A program made the translations under genes and the position numbers. A stretch of 64,000 nucleotides of DNA from NCBI GenBank assembly GCA_025174535.1, contig JALBUN010000013.1, positions 186,001 through 250,000 on the forward strand, given 5' to 3'. Source of the DNA: Cantharellus purpuraceus. Taxonomy: Eukaryota; Basidiomycota; Agaricomycetes; Cantharellales; Hydnaceae. The notes below the pieces were generated by a model, which saw nothing but the letters and a program-made list of their open reading frames with translations, was not told the DNA's origin and searched no databases. This document shows positions 1-11,287 of this stretch, piece after piece (the first letter of the stretch is position 1; the number at the start of each line of letters is the position of its first letter).

Positions 1-3000
1 AACTTTCTCGGGCTTCCCCTCTCCTTCGCTCCGCGATAAGTCAGGTAATCGAGGATGATCCCGACGTTGGTTCGTTACAGACACTCTCTATGCAGTTCCG
101 CGCGCTGCTGGTAGAGCCGATTCAGCGCGTTCTTGACCCTTCTATCAAAACGTATAAACTTGTCATTATCGACGCTCTGGATGAGTGCACCAAACTTGAG
201 ACCGTAGAAAGATTGATCCAGTCTATCGTCGCGTGCGCTCCAGGCATACCTCTCAAGTTTTTTATCTCCAGCAGGGACATTACCGAAATCCGGAACGCCT
301 TTCGCCACAACTCTGTGCATCCGCCAGAGGTCCTTTCTTTGCACAGCGTTGAGAGGGCAGTCGTGCAAAATGACATCCAAACGTTCCTTCAATTTTCCTT
401 GTCTGTAATCGCTCGAAGGAGCCCGCAACCTATATCCTGGCCCCCTCCTGAAGACCTCAAAATTCTTGTCGAGCGATCGGACCGATTGTTTATTTATGCC
501 GCGACTGCCGTTCGGTACATTGGCGTGCCTGATGTAGACTTCAGAGCGCGCTTAACTCACATCACACGCCTTACCCCGTCAAGGATGCGGACGGGAGTAA
601 TCGATTCGCTATACAATGATATCATGCAGCAAGCCTTCCAAAGCGAGCTTGAACCTGACGAAGTGTCTCCGAGACGCGAGACGCTTTCCGCAGTCGTGTT
701 TCTGCTCGTCCCCTTGTCTATGAACGCCATCGCATCCTTGCTGCATATGGATAATCTTCGGGCTCGGTTTGGGTTGGCGCCATTTCGCTCCGTGATCCAT
801 GTGCCTGCTGCCGACCACAGTCCGGTCTCCCTCTTTCACGCCTCATTTCGCGATTTCATCGTTGATCGCTCCCGATGTGAGAAGTACTTCCTGGATGTCA
901 CTGAAGGTCATTCGATGTTAGCTGTCAAGTGTCTCCGATGCTTGAATCAGTCTCTTAAACGTAACATATGCAATTTGGATATCAACAAGACGTTCTCACC
1001 ATCCCAGGAAACCCTTGCTATCTCTGACGGCCTACGATATTCGTGCGTGCACTGGGCATCACACCTTGTACACGTTCTCGAAGGAGGCATCACACAGAGC
1101 TCAGTGGACGTCATCCAAGACCTTTTTTCAGTGTTTGTCAATGAGCATATACTGCACTGGTTCGAATGCCTGAGCACTTTGAGGGAGCTCGAATCGGGTA
1201 TAACGTCACTTGAAAAGGCGAAGGAAGCAATTTCAGTAAGCACTAAGATGGCTGGGAGGAAGAATATTAACCGTTCTCTCAGGCTTTTTCAAAGAGACAC
1301 GGTGGGTTTGAGGGTATACCATCACTTCTCGAGGATGCCCGCCGATCCCTCCAATTCACGTTTGAACCAATTAACCGGCACCCGCTTGAAACGTATCACT
1401 CTACACTCGTGTGGATCCCAAAGAAGTCACTGATGCGTGAGCGATATGCTGACACATTCCGTAGTGCCCCTCGAGTATTATATGGGTTGCCAGAATCCTG
1501 GGGGCCGGCGTTGCATGTCATCCCATACGGTGGCATAGCGAGCTCCATTGCCTTCTCACCTGACGGTAGTCATATCGTCATTGGGGCTGTCACTTTATTG
1601 CCTGAAATCTGGAACACTGTGACGGGGGAGAAGGAGGGTTCATACACCCTGGATAGGGGCACCGCGACCGAGGAGGAGCGTCAGATGAAAGATGAACCGG
1701 AGGAGGATGGAGAGGCCGTGACCGGGGAGGAGGAGCATTGGATGACAATTGAATCGGAGGATGATGGTGACACTGCTACCAGAGGGGACGTGTGTCAGAT
1801 TGAAGAGCTGGAGGAGGATAGGGAGACCATGGCCGCGGCGATCCGTCAGATGGAATATGATTCGGAGATTAATGTCGCGCCCGCCGCTTTCTCAGCTGAT
1901 GGCAGCCGCATTGCGTATGGGTCGGGCCGGACAGTTAGGATCTGGAACACCACGACTAGGGAGCAGGAAGCTAAGCTGCAAGGTCATACGGGTCAGGTGA
2001 CGTCTGTGGCCTTTCTGCACAAGGGTGGCTTTATTGTGTCTGGATCGTGGGACAAAACAGTTCGGGTTTGGAATACAACGACATACGAAACAGAACTCAT
2101 ACTGTCAGGCCATTCACATGGAGTGATGTCTGTTGCTGTGACCAGCAACGACAAGTACATCGTGTCTGGCTCGGGCACGATTGTTCCAATATGGGACATT
2201 GCAACCGGACAGCTGTCTTGGGAGCTGATGGGACCTTCAGATAGTGTGGTATGTGTCGCAGTCTCTTCCGACTCTCGACACATTGCGGCTGTGTCGGAGA
2301 CCGAGCTATGGGTCTGGGATGTAGACGGTGTCATAGGAGACGAGGTCCCATCAATGGTGACCAGGATGACATCTACTCACGTCTTACCCCCAATCGCGTC
2401 TTGCCACTCAAGGTGCTTGATACAGAACGAGTTTGGCAATGTAGAAGCGATGTCTGTGGCTTTTTCGCCCGATGGCAGCCAGATTGCATCTACAATGGGG
2501 GTTAAGTCTACGCTAGTGTATATCTGGTGTGTGACGACGGGCAGATTGATGCATAGTCTGGAGGGGCATTCACATGAGGTCACGTCTGTTGCTTTTTCAC
2601 CCGACGGCAGCCGCGTTGCGTCTGGTTCGGTGGACGGGACGGTTCGAATCTGGGACACAGATTTTAATTCCACTGGCAGAGATATAATGTCTACATCGGA
2701 CATGGATGGGCTCCGGAGTCGGACAGAGACACAGGCTATGACAAGGCCGGAATGGATGGGCCGGCATAACATGTGCCCTCTCGCATGACGGCAGTCGTGT
2801 TGTGATCGGGACGTGGAGGGGCCTGATTTACGTCTGGAACCACGTGACGAACACGGTAGAATGCAGATTGGGGGACCATTCACGCATAGTGCACTCCGTC
2901 GCCTTCTCCAACGATGGCAGCCCACCGTTAAAATATGGGACTGTGACACGAAGAGCGAGGTCAGTCTGTATCGACATTGGGATGACGTGACGTCAGTGGC

Positions 3001-3511
3001 CTTTTCACGCGATGGCAGTCGTGTTGTGTTTGGATCGGGGGGCGGGACGGTTCAGATTTGGAACCCAGCGACGGGCCAGATTGAGGGCAAACTAGAGATT
3101 CCGGGTGTTACCATGTGGTCCGTTGCCTTCTCGCACAGCGGCAGATATGTCCTATGTCATGGCTGGTGGGCGACGACTTGGATATGGAATGTGATGACAA
3201 ACGAGACAAACGAGCTTGTTCTGTCATCTGGACGACTCCAATTGCCAGATGGAACTCGGGTCTTTTCCCTCGTCCCCCACAAGTTTTACATTGGCGATCC
3301 AGTTGACCAGGGGGTGACAAACGACACACCCGCATTGTCTATACACAAGAATCGTGACTGGATAATCGGTGAACACACACTGCACAGCTGCTGGATACCC
3401 CCTCAATACCGACACTTTGCGCACGTGAGCATAGCTGGATCAACTGTGTGCCTCACGTATTCGTCAGGACATCTTGTTGTTCTGGATATGAAATGCTCTC
3501 TGCATGTCTAA
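1..3511 (+). CDS. NACHT-WD40 STAND (NLR-like) protein gene, 5' partial, frame breaks in the WD40 part
   Basis: Seen: the frame is already open at base 3, so the start and the Walker A loop lie off the left edge. A NACHT Walker B motif (VIIDALDEC) lies near base 165 and a sensor-like FISSRD near base 255. A 47-bp intron at 1236-1282 (GTAAGC donor, ATTAACC branch, CTCAG acceptor) joins the NACHT/helical part to the WD40 part in frame. WD40 units with AFSPDGS and VRIWDT signatures run from about 1530 to 3240. The C-terminus (WIPPQYR, then SSGHLVVLD) matches the usual end of agaricomycete NACHT-WD40 proteins, as I remember the family. Odd: the WD40 frame shifts once between about 2690 and 2745 and again near 2915-2930. 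At the second break a repeat lacks the residues between AFSNDGS and TVKIWD. Inference: a fungal nonself-recognition receptor, possibly pseudogenised in its sensor half; sequencing error is the alternative. Confidence 0.82.
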
Positions 3512-5201
3512 CATGGCATGTCAGCGGCCTATGTATGTCTACCATAATTCAGCCTGCGATGAGAACGGCGAGCCTGTTCAGATGTCGATGGAGGCAGGAA
3601 TTGGGACGACGTTGAACGTTTGAACAGATTGATATTTCGCCATGCATGCTTTATGATTGTGCAATGGCACCCTGCAGCGCTTGTTGCTACAACAACGTCC
3701 CACTTGAGACAAACTTCGCCGTGCTTACGATTGGCTCGAAACCTTGCTTTCTCGGGCTTTACACCGATGCCCGGGAGGATTGAGACCCAGTGAGAATCGC
3801 CGCGTCTCAACACGGACGCCATCGACAGTGCTTGATTTAGATCTGGATTAGATCGGATGTCTTTGGATCTGCTCGTGCTTACTCGAGATTGAGAGGCACA
3901 TGTGTAAATACTTTTGCAACTATTTTGAGCCTAATTCTAGTTTGGGAAAGGGCATACCCTCTCCTGCGAACTAGCACATGTGTTAGTTATGTAAGTTGAC
4001 GTGCTTGTTCCAGTACTTGCATGATAACATATTGCCAGGATGAGCGTACCACATTTCTGAGTGCAGAATCCGTACGTTTCTCCTCACACCACATGCTATA
4101 CTCTTAGTGGCACGGTTGTCACATAGACATTGGCTCTATTTCCTTCCGCAGAGAACTCTATTAAACAGAAAGGTTCGTGCTCATATATGCATATCAATAT
4201 GACATCTAACTCACCACTGCCTTGGCTGCAGAGGCATTGCAACCTCCCCATCAACCGGCTAGTCCAGGGATTGGCAATGTGGACTGTCCCATTGACCCCG
4301 TTCTAATCCCTCTCGATTCCTAGCCCTTGTCCCTTGGAGAAGCCAACTGCTGAACTACTAATTGTGAGTATGGCACATACTTGAAGATTTATTCATGTCT
4401 AACTTATGTCTTCCTGTGGCCGCAATGCCAGCCACCCAACCTATTGTTTTTTCAGTCTACTCAGTTACATCATTCTTCCAGCGCCGAATCTCGAGAATCA
4501 ACCTCTCTCAGTGCAATCGAGACTCGTCTATCTACCCCCATATCTAACATCGTCACCACACCTCAACTAGCCGTGCCTGATGCCGAATCTGCTGAGCCCA
4601 CGCAAACCAGTGTGACTGCCACTCATAATGCTACTGACAGCAAGTTGATGAATATCAAGGGGGCGAACGGCAATCATATCAAGAAAACGGAAACCTCGGC
4701 ACTCAAGAAGACTAATAATCGTTATTTTACTCATCTAGTTGGTGTACACAATAGGGACGCGAGGGGGATGGTGAATTTGGGCAGTGGCAGTCCAGTCGGA
4801 TACATCGGACTGGGTCGGACGCAATGGTGTTGTCAGAAGTTTATTTGTAGATACTAGCTACTACTAAAGATGACTTGCCCCGATCTGGTGCTATCCTGCA
4901 TCGTACAAAGTGCCAAATTGGAGTACGTCCTCGGACTTGTTTGAGGTTGTGTTGTTCATCTGATTTTGTCCTTTTGAGACGTGTCGATTCTCACTGGGAT
5001 TGAAAGGTACCGTAGGTGCGACCTCATAAATCCTGCGTGAGCTCGTCTGGTGTGTCAATGTATTGCGTCATAAATTGGATCGATTATGACATGCACTGGC
5101 CCGGGTGCTGCCGGTGAGATCCCGTGACGTGATATCATTCCGTGCAACCTCAATCTCAGACTGATTTCTCAGCCAATCTTGTTTGCTTCTGACTACACAC
5201 T
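3512..5201. other. Intergenic stretch with one weak, unrecognised ORF
   Basis: No gene is recognised here. A 158-codon plus-strand frame at 4381-4857 is Ser/Thr-rich in its middle. It follows an intron-like segment: GTGAGT near 4365 and an acceptor-like CCAG near 4432. The sequence before it could be the remains of a coding exon. It resembles no family I know and may be a decayed gene fragment. Confidence 0.4.
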
Positions 5202-6301
5202 ATGTCGATTCCAGACGCAGCTATCTATCCTACAGCTACGGGTGCGGCGCTAGAGACTGTTCAGAAACACCAGAAAGAAGAAGATCTGGTCTTATACGCT
5301 GGCAAGCAAGGAAATTTACCTGCGCAAGCAAGTGGCCTAAGCATCTCTATTTGCATATAGGATGGTTCTGCCCCTTTGTTCAACGGACTTGGATGGCTCT
5401 AGAAGAGAAAGGAATTCCATATCGTGAGGTGTTAACGCACTTTCGGCTATAGCGGCGGCTAACGGGCATCATTCCCAGGGTATAAGGAAGAAAACCCTTA
5501 CTTAAAGGTCTTTTTACTCCCACTTGCTAAAAAACGAGCCTGACCAGCAACAAGGACAAGGAATTTTTGAAAATATCTCCCAAGGGGCTCGTACCTGCCA
5601 TTGCGTACAAGAATCGCCCCGTAAACGAATCATTGGTCATAAACGAATTCCTTGAAGAGGGTATTCATACTCACCATCCTGATACGTCTTTAAATTCTAA
5701 TGACCCTGTGGCTTAGCCTACCCCGACACCAAACCGCTTCTACCACGCGATCCTTACGAGCGCGCTCAAGTTCGCCTGGCCATTGATCATGTCTCAAAGA
5801 ACTTCATTCCAGCCTTCTTCAAGTTACTCCAGACCCAGGATAAGGCGGGCCAAGAGGCCGCTCTCCAATGCACGTCGATCCTCAGCTTACACATGCCATT
5901 TCTCATATAATTGTCCAATACAGCCGTCTATGCTGCCCTCAATGCATTTGCGGCCAAGTTTATCGGCGAAGGCCCTTTCTTTGCGGGTTCTGAAGTGACT
6001 CTGGCCGACTTGACCCTCCTCCCTTGGGTTAAGAGATTCTCTATTGTTGAAGCGCATCGTGGATTCTTCTTTGAAAACACCGACCCTAAATTTCAAGGCA
6101 AGTATGTTCGCCTGGTCTTAATATACAGACTCACCATCTTTTGATTGAACAGCTTGGGTGAAGCATGCCTCTGAACTGCCATCGTACAAGAAGACTACAT
6201 CAGACTTGCAATATTACGAGCCCATATATATGCGTTATTTGCGCAACGAGGCTCAGAGCGAAGCTGCTAAAGCCACGAGGGAGGGTAAAGTCATTCCATG
6301 A
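5202..6301 (+). CDS. Omega-type glutathione S-transferase, 7 exons, 257 aa
   Basis: Role: glutathione-dependent thiol transferase/dehydroascorbate-reductase type enzyme, cytosolic, from family knowledge. Exons by splice signals: 5202-5301, 5361-5423, 5479-5507, 5555-5660, 5717-5869, 5924-6097, 6153-6301. They total 774 nt with no stop before the terminal TGA. The thioredoxin-fold half has the omega-class catalytic WFCPF motif (residues about 34-38), then KGLVPA with the cis-proline, and an ESLVINEFLEE glutathione-binding segment. The helical half has FIPAFFKLLQ and FFAGSEVTLADLTLLPW. The tail RYLRNEAQSEAAKATREG and terminal VIP match fungal omega-like GSTs as I remember them. Odd: introns 1, 5 and 6 need GC donors (GCAAGC, GCACGT, GCAAGT); the GT alternatives break the frame. 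The next gene downstream on the same strand is an acyl-CoA dehydrogenase. Confidence 0.88.
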
Positions 6302-6960
6302 GTACCAACTGTTTGTAGAATATGTGCCTTGTATTATTCGTGTATCTACACAAACAAGCCGTGTTCCAAGGTCGCGGGATTGTGTCTGGGCTAGACGAAC
6401 AAAGAGCTTGCGATGGATGAACATGAACGCAGCCTTTGCCCTTATAGACAGAATGATCGAGATGTATACAACCAGTAGTATTAACATACGAAACGCCAGG
6501 TTCTCTCTTTTTGTCTAGCCAATCAGATCGGCTTTTGTACCCGTGGAAAAGCCTTTCATGTTTGTATATATAGATCTTACCACTGACCGCGTTATTGTTC
6601 GACATATATCCGAGTCTCAGACGCACGACTTTCGAACCGCAGGCCTTGCGTAAAGCAACGGTTTGAAAAGGATCTAGTAGCAAACATACTCTCGGGCTAT
6701 TGAAGAGGATCTGCTTAAGTATCTCACCTCACTGGCAGCTTTATAGCTGAACACTGTTTATCAACATTATGATCTTTCATTTCCGAACACCCACGTTCAG
6801 TTCTCTTCGGGTGATCACACGTAATGCTTTGCCAATACGGCTTCGAACTCGTGGATTAGCAAGAGCCGCAGTCAATGCTGGAGTAGAAACTAGGCCCTCA
6901 GAGTACAGTTTATTCATACTTCAGTTGGCCTATGACTGAGGACTTGATAGATTCAGCGGG
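6302..6960. other. Intergenic spacer between the GST and acyl-CoA dehydrogenase genes
   Basis: 3' flank of the GST gene and presumed promoter of the acyl-CoA dehydrogenase gene. I see no coding signature, tRNA or repeat. Short frames on both strands lack family signals. Confidence 0.5.
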
Positions 6961-9267
6961 ATGGGTCTTGACGGACTTACCGACTCGCAGATTCAAGTCC
7001 GAGAGGGTCCGTCGACCCGTTACAAAGTGAAATTCCATGTTGTAACACCGCTCTTTCAGCGATTGCGGACATTTGCAGGCAGTTTCCTGACGAATATTGG
7101 GCTGAGAAAGACATGTGAGGGGTTTATCCGCATTACGGAGGTTAGCATAGGGATGACCTAGTGCACAGGTCTGGAGAATATCCAAACGATCTGCATCAAG
7201 CATTAGCTGCTGGCGGGTGGCTTGGCAGTAAGTATAAACTGATATGGACGCTATGCGCTGGTGGATTCACGTTTTTCCTGCGCTCTAGTCTGTATGCCCG
7301 AAGAGTATGGAGGCTCTAATCTTGGTATATCTGAGGCTACTGTGATGGTGCGCTGACGTTTAGCATCGTTCATTTCATTATGTTCATGGTCTCCTCATAT
7401 TTCAGTTGCAGACAATTGCTGAAAGTGGTGCCGGAATCATGGGTGCGCAAACCATCCATGCCAATGTTTACGCTAGTAAGTCTGTCCGTCTTGTCAGCCT
7501 TACTCAACTTATTATTGAACGATATCCGAGTGCAACCCGGTAGGCTTGCACGATGTGCTGAATGCGTCCGAACGAAAATCTAAACTGATGATATAGTATG
7601 GACGTTTGCCAATGAGGAACAACGTGCGAGATGGCTTTCTCCTATAATTTTGGGAAGGCACAGAGCGTGTTTTGGCGTAACAGAGGTCAATACACTCTTC
7701 TAAGCTTCGGGTGGTATTTCATTGACAGCTAACGAGAGTGGATTAAATATCGTATAGCCGAACGCTGGCCTTGACACACTAAGCCTGGAAACACGCGCAG
7801 AACGAAAAGGCGACGTTTACATCATTAACGGCGCAAAGATGCAAGCTTCTATTATTTCATATTTACCATTCATTTCTACAGCTAACACAGACGATATGAT
7901 CCTTTAGTTGGATATCGCAAGTCCTCCCCTCATGTTTATTATTATTTCTTACCAAGCTTCTCGCACTAGTTCAGCACAAGTAGCCCAGAAGATGGTCCTG
8001 CTCGCACGTACAAAACCACGCGCAGAGCTGAAGAAACCGTCTGAAGGGTTGTCACTATTTTTTGCGGATATTAAAGAGGAAGACGGCGTGACATCCAAGA
8101 AGGGCGTGGAATTGCGCAAGATCCGTAAAATGGGTGGTAGAGGGGTTGATGCCAATCAGGTAGGCGGTGCTGATTATAAATTTCAACATAAGGACTTCTT
8201 TCAAACCCGTTTCTTTAATCTGATTCCTGTCATTTTATATAGGTTTTCTTTGACAACTTTGAGGTTCCAGCTGAAGACAGAATCGGGAAGGAGGGCATGG
8301 AATTAAACAGTATGCTCCTGGTTTACTGTAGTACCTATGCATAATGATTATCCGTAGGATTTTGCACGGTATGAACGCCGAACGGTGTTTACTCGCAGGT
8401 GAAGCTCTCGGTATGTCCCTGTGCATCCCACTTTTCCTCTTTACGTTCCGAGTCCAATGACGCGTGGATATAGGATTGGGGTACGCGGCACTGCGTCGCG
8501 CGGCTCGATATGCGTCTGAGCGTGTTGTATTTGGACGGCCAAGTATGCCTATGCCCTTGAATATTACGCATGCCTGACTCGTACCCGCAACCTACAAAAT
8601 AATTCAGTCGGACAGAATCAAGCGATCCAGCACCCTCTCGCAGTAAGATTGGTTTATGTAGCACTTGATATCTGTTGGTGTTGAACGCGAAATGTATTCA
8701 TTACAGCAAAGCTGGGTGGATCTAGAAGCGGGGAAATTGCTGACATATAGTGCAGCACGTGCATACGACGATATTGCCTCGGAAAAGGGGATCAGTCATA
8801 CGGATATTGGCGCACGGTGTAATGCTGCAAAGTATTTTGCAGCGGAAGCTGCTTTCAAGGCTTGGTGCGTGCTTCAGACGCTGAGAATAACTGCCAATGT
8901 GGGGATAGGCTAACCATGAGATATTATTATTATTGCGGCAGCGAGCGCGCTGTGATGTGAGCATTATGCGTTTTTCATTTAGATGTATTGATGTACTGGT
9001 TAACAGGACACATGGAGGAATGGGTTACTCGTCTGAATGTACGTTCCAAAAGTGTCGAATCTTGTGTACACTTCTCATGTCGGGTTCCATACGTTAGACC
9101 ACGTCGAACGATATCTTCGAGAAGTTTTCGTTCCTCGTATTGCGCCTGTATCTAGGGAGATGATCTTGTGCGTCGCTTTCTCCATAGTCTGTACAGTGAA
9201 AGTCATCGCTATGCATCACAGGAATTACATATCCCAGCGTGTGCTGGGTCTTCCCAAGTCGTACTGA
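6961..9267 (+). CDS. Acyl-CoA dehydrogenase family flavoprotein, 19 exons, about 404 aa
   Basis: Role: FAD-dependent alpha,beta-dehydrogenation of an acyl-CoA. Exons: 6961-7006, 7060-7114, 7169-7227, 7289-7347, 7406-7475, 7531-7539, 7597-7685, 7758-7840, 7908-7916, 7970-8159, 8243-8309, 8358-8410, 8474-8542, 8608-8642, 8707-8864, 8942-8956, 9007-9038, 9098-9167, 9222-9267. Motifs in order: MPEEYGGSNLGISEA, TIAESGAG, CFGVTEPNAGLDTL (FAD/substrate region), KIWIS, SAQVAQKMVLLARTKP, VFFDNFEVP, HGMNAER, THGGMGYSSE, HVERYLRE and terminal LGLPKSY. Two exons are 9 nt long (7531-7539, giving the MQPV segment, and 7908-7916, giving WIS) and one is 15 nt. Introns 7841-7907 and 7917-7969 have GC donors. 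Odd: exons 11 and 12 do not join in frame unless one base is added near 8303-8306, so there is a 1-nt lesion or a homopolymer error. The closing SY is not a peroxisomal SKL-type signal. Confidence 0.86.
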
Positions 9268-10154
9268 GATTCGTTGCGCAATGGCATGACTATATCTGTC
9301 GAATGATATAGTCTGGATCGGGCAAGAAATGCCGCAATGTGAAAGCACGGAATGAGGCTCAAGGTTTCTTTTTCCTTTATTTATAGTCACGCCTTGAAAA
9401 GTTTGAGGTCGTCGTCTAGTGTATAGCTATGTGTTGTATAGAACATACTCGAATGCTAGTGTGTTACAGAGTCAGTGAGCACTACTGAATTAGAGCAACT
9501 TCTGGTGCAGGTGTTATGTCATCGTTATAATCTATACTGCACAAAGCAAGCCATAGCATGCGTTCAAACATTAAGCCATCAGGGAAGATGCAGCGTAGCG
9601 GAGCGCCTTCATCTGCTGCTCCCCTCTGTCCTCAAAAGTCGGCGAACTATGCTGTACTTTGTCATATTCGTATTTAACCGACCGCGCGTACTCAGCTGCA
9701 GTATATTGTACACTGATCCACTTGGCGCCATGACTCAAGTAGTCTCTGCTGTTATGCACGTGGACGCGTGGGTGCGACAGCGAACTGAAGGTGAAACAAA
9801 ATTTAAGTGTATGCAATACTGTTCGTGTCATAACTTCCCGGAGTATATAGCGAGCTCTCGTCAGTGACGGGATAGATCACCACTTCAACCATCAATGTAT
9901 CAGGATTCAGGTAGCAACTCGTTCGATTAGATGCGGTTCACAAGTGAATTTGCAAGGGTAGTACACGGAGTGAGTGCAAAAGCAGCGTATGGTTGAGTCT
10001 TTTTGAAGCTCTTACAAAAACTTCTTACTGATTACTAATACTATTATGTAATGCCACAGCCCGCCGGCGGGAAGACCGACTTGATAGTATAGCTAGACGG
10101 CGGTTGCGTTCGTATCCTCTACGGAAGGCGTGCTCGACTTCAGTTTCTGTCACA
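9268..10154. other. Intergenic; contains a short dispersed repeat at its right end
   Basis: No gene is recognised between the acyl-CoA dehydrogenase and the broken short-chain dehydrogenase. The 130-codon frame at 9475-9867 has no family signal. Bases about 10030-10140 resemble 37920-38030 (listed separately). Confidence 0.45.
10030..10145. repeat. Dispersed repeat copy 1
   Basis: A stretch running from a TACTATTATGTA-like start through GTATAGCTAGACGGCGGTTG to GACTTCAGTTTCTG aligns by eye, same orientation, with about 37925-38030 (GTACAGCTAGGCGACGGTTG, GACTTCAGGTTCCG). It lies directly upstream of the short-chain dehydrogenase start. Its nature is unknown; it could be the tip of a transposable element. 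Confidence 0.55.
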
Positions 10155-11287
10155 ATGACATCCTCACTTGGTTCCATTTCTGACTCTCGGGTCTGAGCCA
10201 CGGAGCGATACAGTTTGATCATTCGTATCTCTTACAGTCACCGGAAGCTTTCAGTGGCAAGGGAAAGCGTTACTAGACACAGCTTTAGCCGCTGGAGACG
10301 TGTCGTCGCGACACTTCGCGATCCATCCGCTCTCACACACCTTGAATTCAAATATCCTGCCTCCCAGCTCCTCATCTGGACGTGACCTCTGCCGACGCCT
10401 TTAAAGCTACCTAGACGCATTTTAATCGTCTCGATGTGGTGGTAAATAATGCAGGGTACGGATTGCTTGCTGAAATCGAGGCGACGCCGGATGAGGAGGC
10501 GAGGAAAATCATGGAGGTTCTGTATTGGGGGCCTGTTAACATTACAAAACATGTCTGTGCCTCTCAGTGGAATCGATGGATGGGTGAGTTGGATGCTGAC
10601 TTGCCTTTAAGGCGATCAAATTCTTCAGAGAAGTCAATCCTCAGGGTCACGGTGGCCGTGTCTTTAACATTAGTTCAGTGGGCGGATATCAAGCCAATCC
10701 CAACCTTCCATTCTACTCTTCCGGAAAATTCGGTGAGTTTCCATTTGAATGTGACCTCACCACTACAGGGATCTAACGTGCACGTCATGCAGCCCTCGAA
10801 TGCTTCACAGAGTGTTTCATCAAAGAGATGCCTCCTGCATGGAACATCAAATGTCCTTTCACTCAACACTCCGACACAAAGCACAATGCACCATTCTGAC
10901 TTATATTCTGAATCTTCTTACATAGGATGGATAATCGAGCATGGGGGATTCCGCACAGAATGGAGCCGTGGCTCTCTCGTTAAACCACCTCAACACTCAG
11001 CCTACACGGATCCGTCGTTTCCAACTTCGCGATCTCGCGCTGCCAGGGAGAGTGCCATCCAAATGATTGACGACCCTATGAGTGCTGGACATGTTATTTT
11101 GAAGCTCGCTGACGAGCCGGACTTGCCCTTGCGGTTGCAGCTCGGGTCGGATGCATTCAGTCTTGTACAGGGACAGGCCAGGAAAACACTGAGTGATCAG
11201 GAGAAGTGGCAGGCCGTAAGTCAATCGACGAATGCAGATAACCATGATACGGATGTTCTCAAGAATGTTATTGGGGCGGTTTATTAA
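10155..11287 (+). pseudogene. Short-chain dehydrogenase/reductase (SDR) pseudogene
   Basis: Classical SDR pieces occur in order: VTG start of the Rossmann glycine loop (10238 on, after a CTTACAG acceptor), RVVATLRDPSALTHLEF, DVTSADAF, DVVVNNAGYGLL (the NNAG motif), EVLYWGPVNITK, REVNPQGHGGRVFNISS (catalytic Ser region), YSSGKF (YxxxK catalytic pair) and IIEHGGFRTEW. A C-terminal lid ends at 11287. Introns about 10552-10611, 10732-10792 and 10860-10925 fit GT-AG signals. Breaks: a frame shift near 10290-10305, another near 10370, an in-frame TAG near 10409, and a TGA formed across the last splice. The long frame 10436-11287 only reads through these introns by chance. Inference: recently inactivated, because the 3' coding segments are still clean. 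The start ATG at 10155 is a guess. Confidence 0.75.

Noticed and set aside
6610..6690. TTCGAA-containing stretch resembling a tRNA T-arm
   Set aside because: No matching acceptor, D or anticodon arm could be folded around it on either strand.
10436..11287. Single 283-codon SDR frame
   Set aside because: It runs straight through segments with clear splice signals; conserved SDR motifs lie in other frames between them, so it is a chance read-through.
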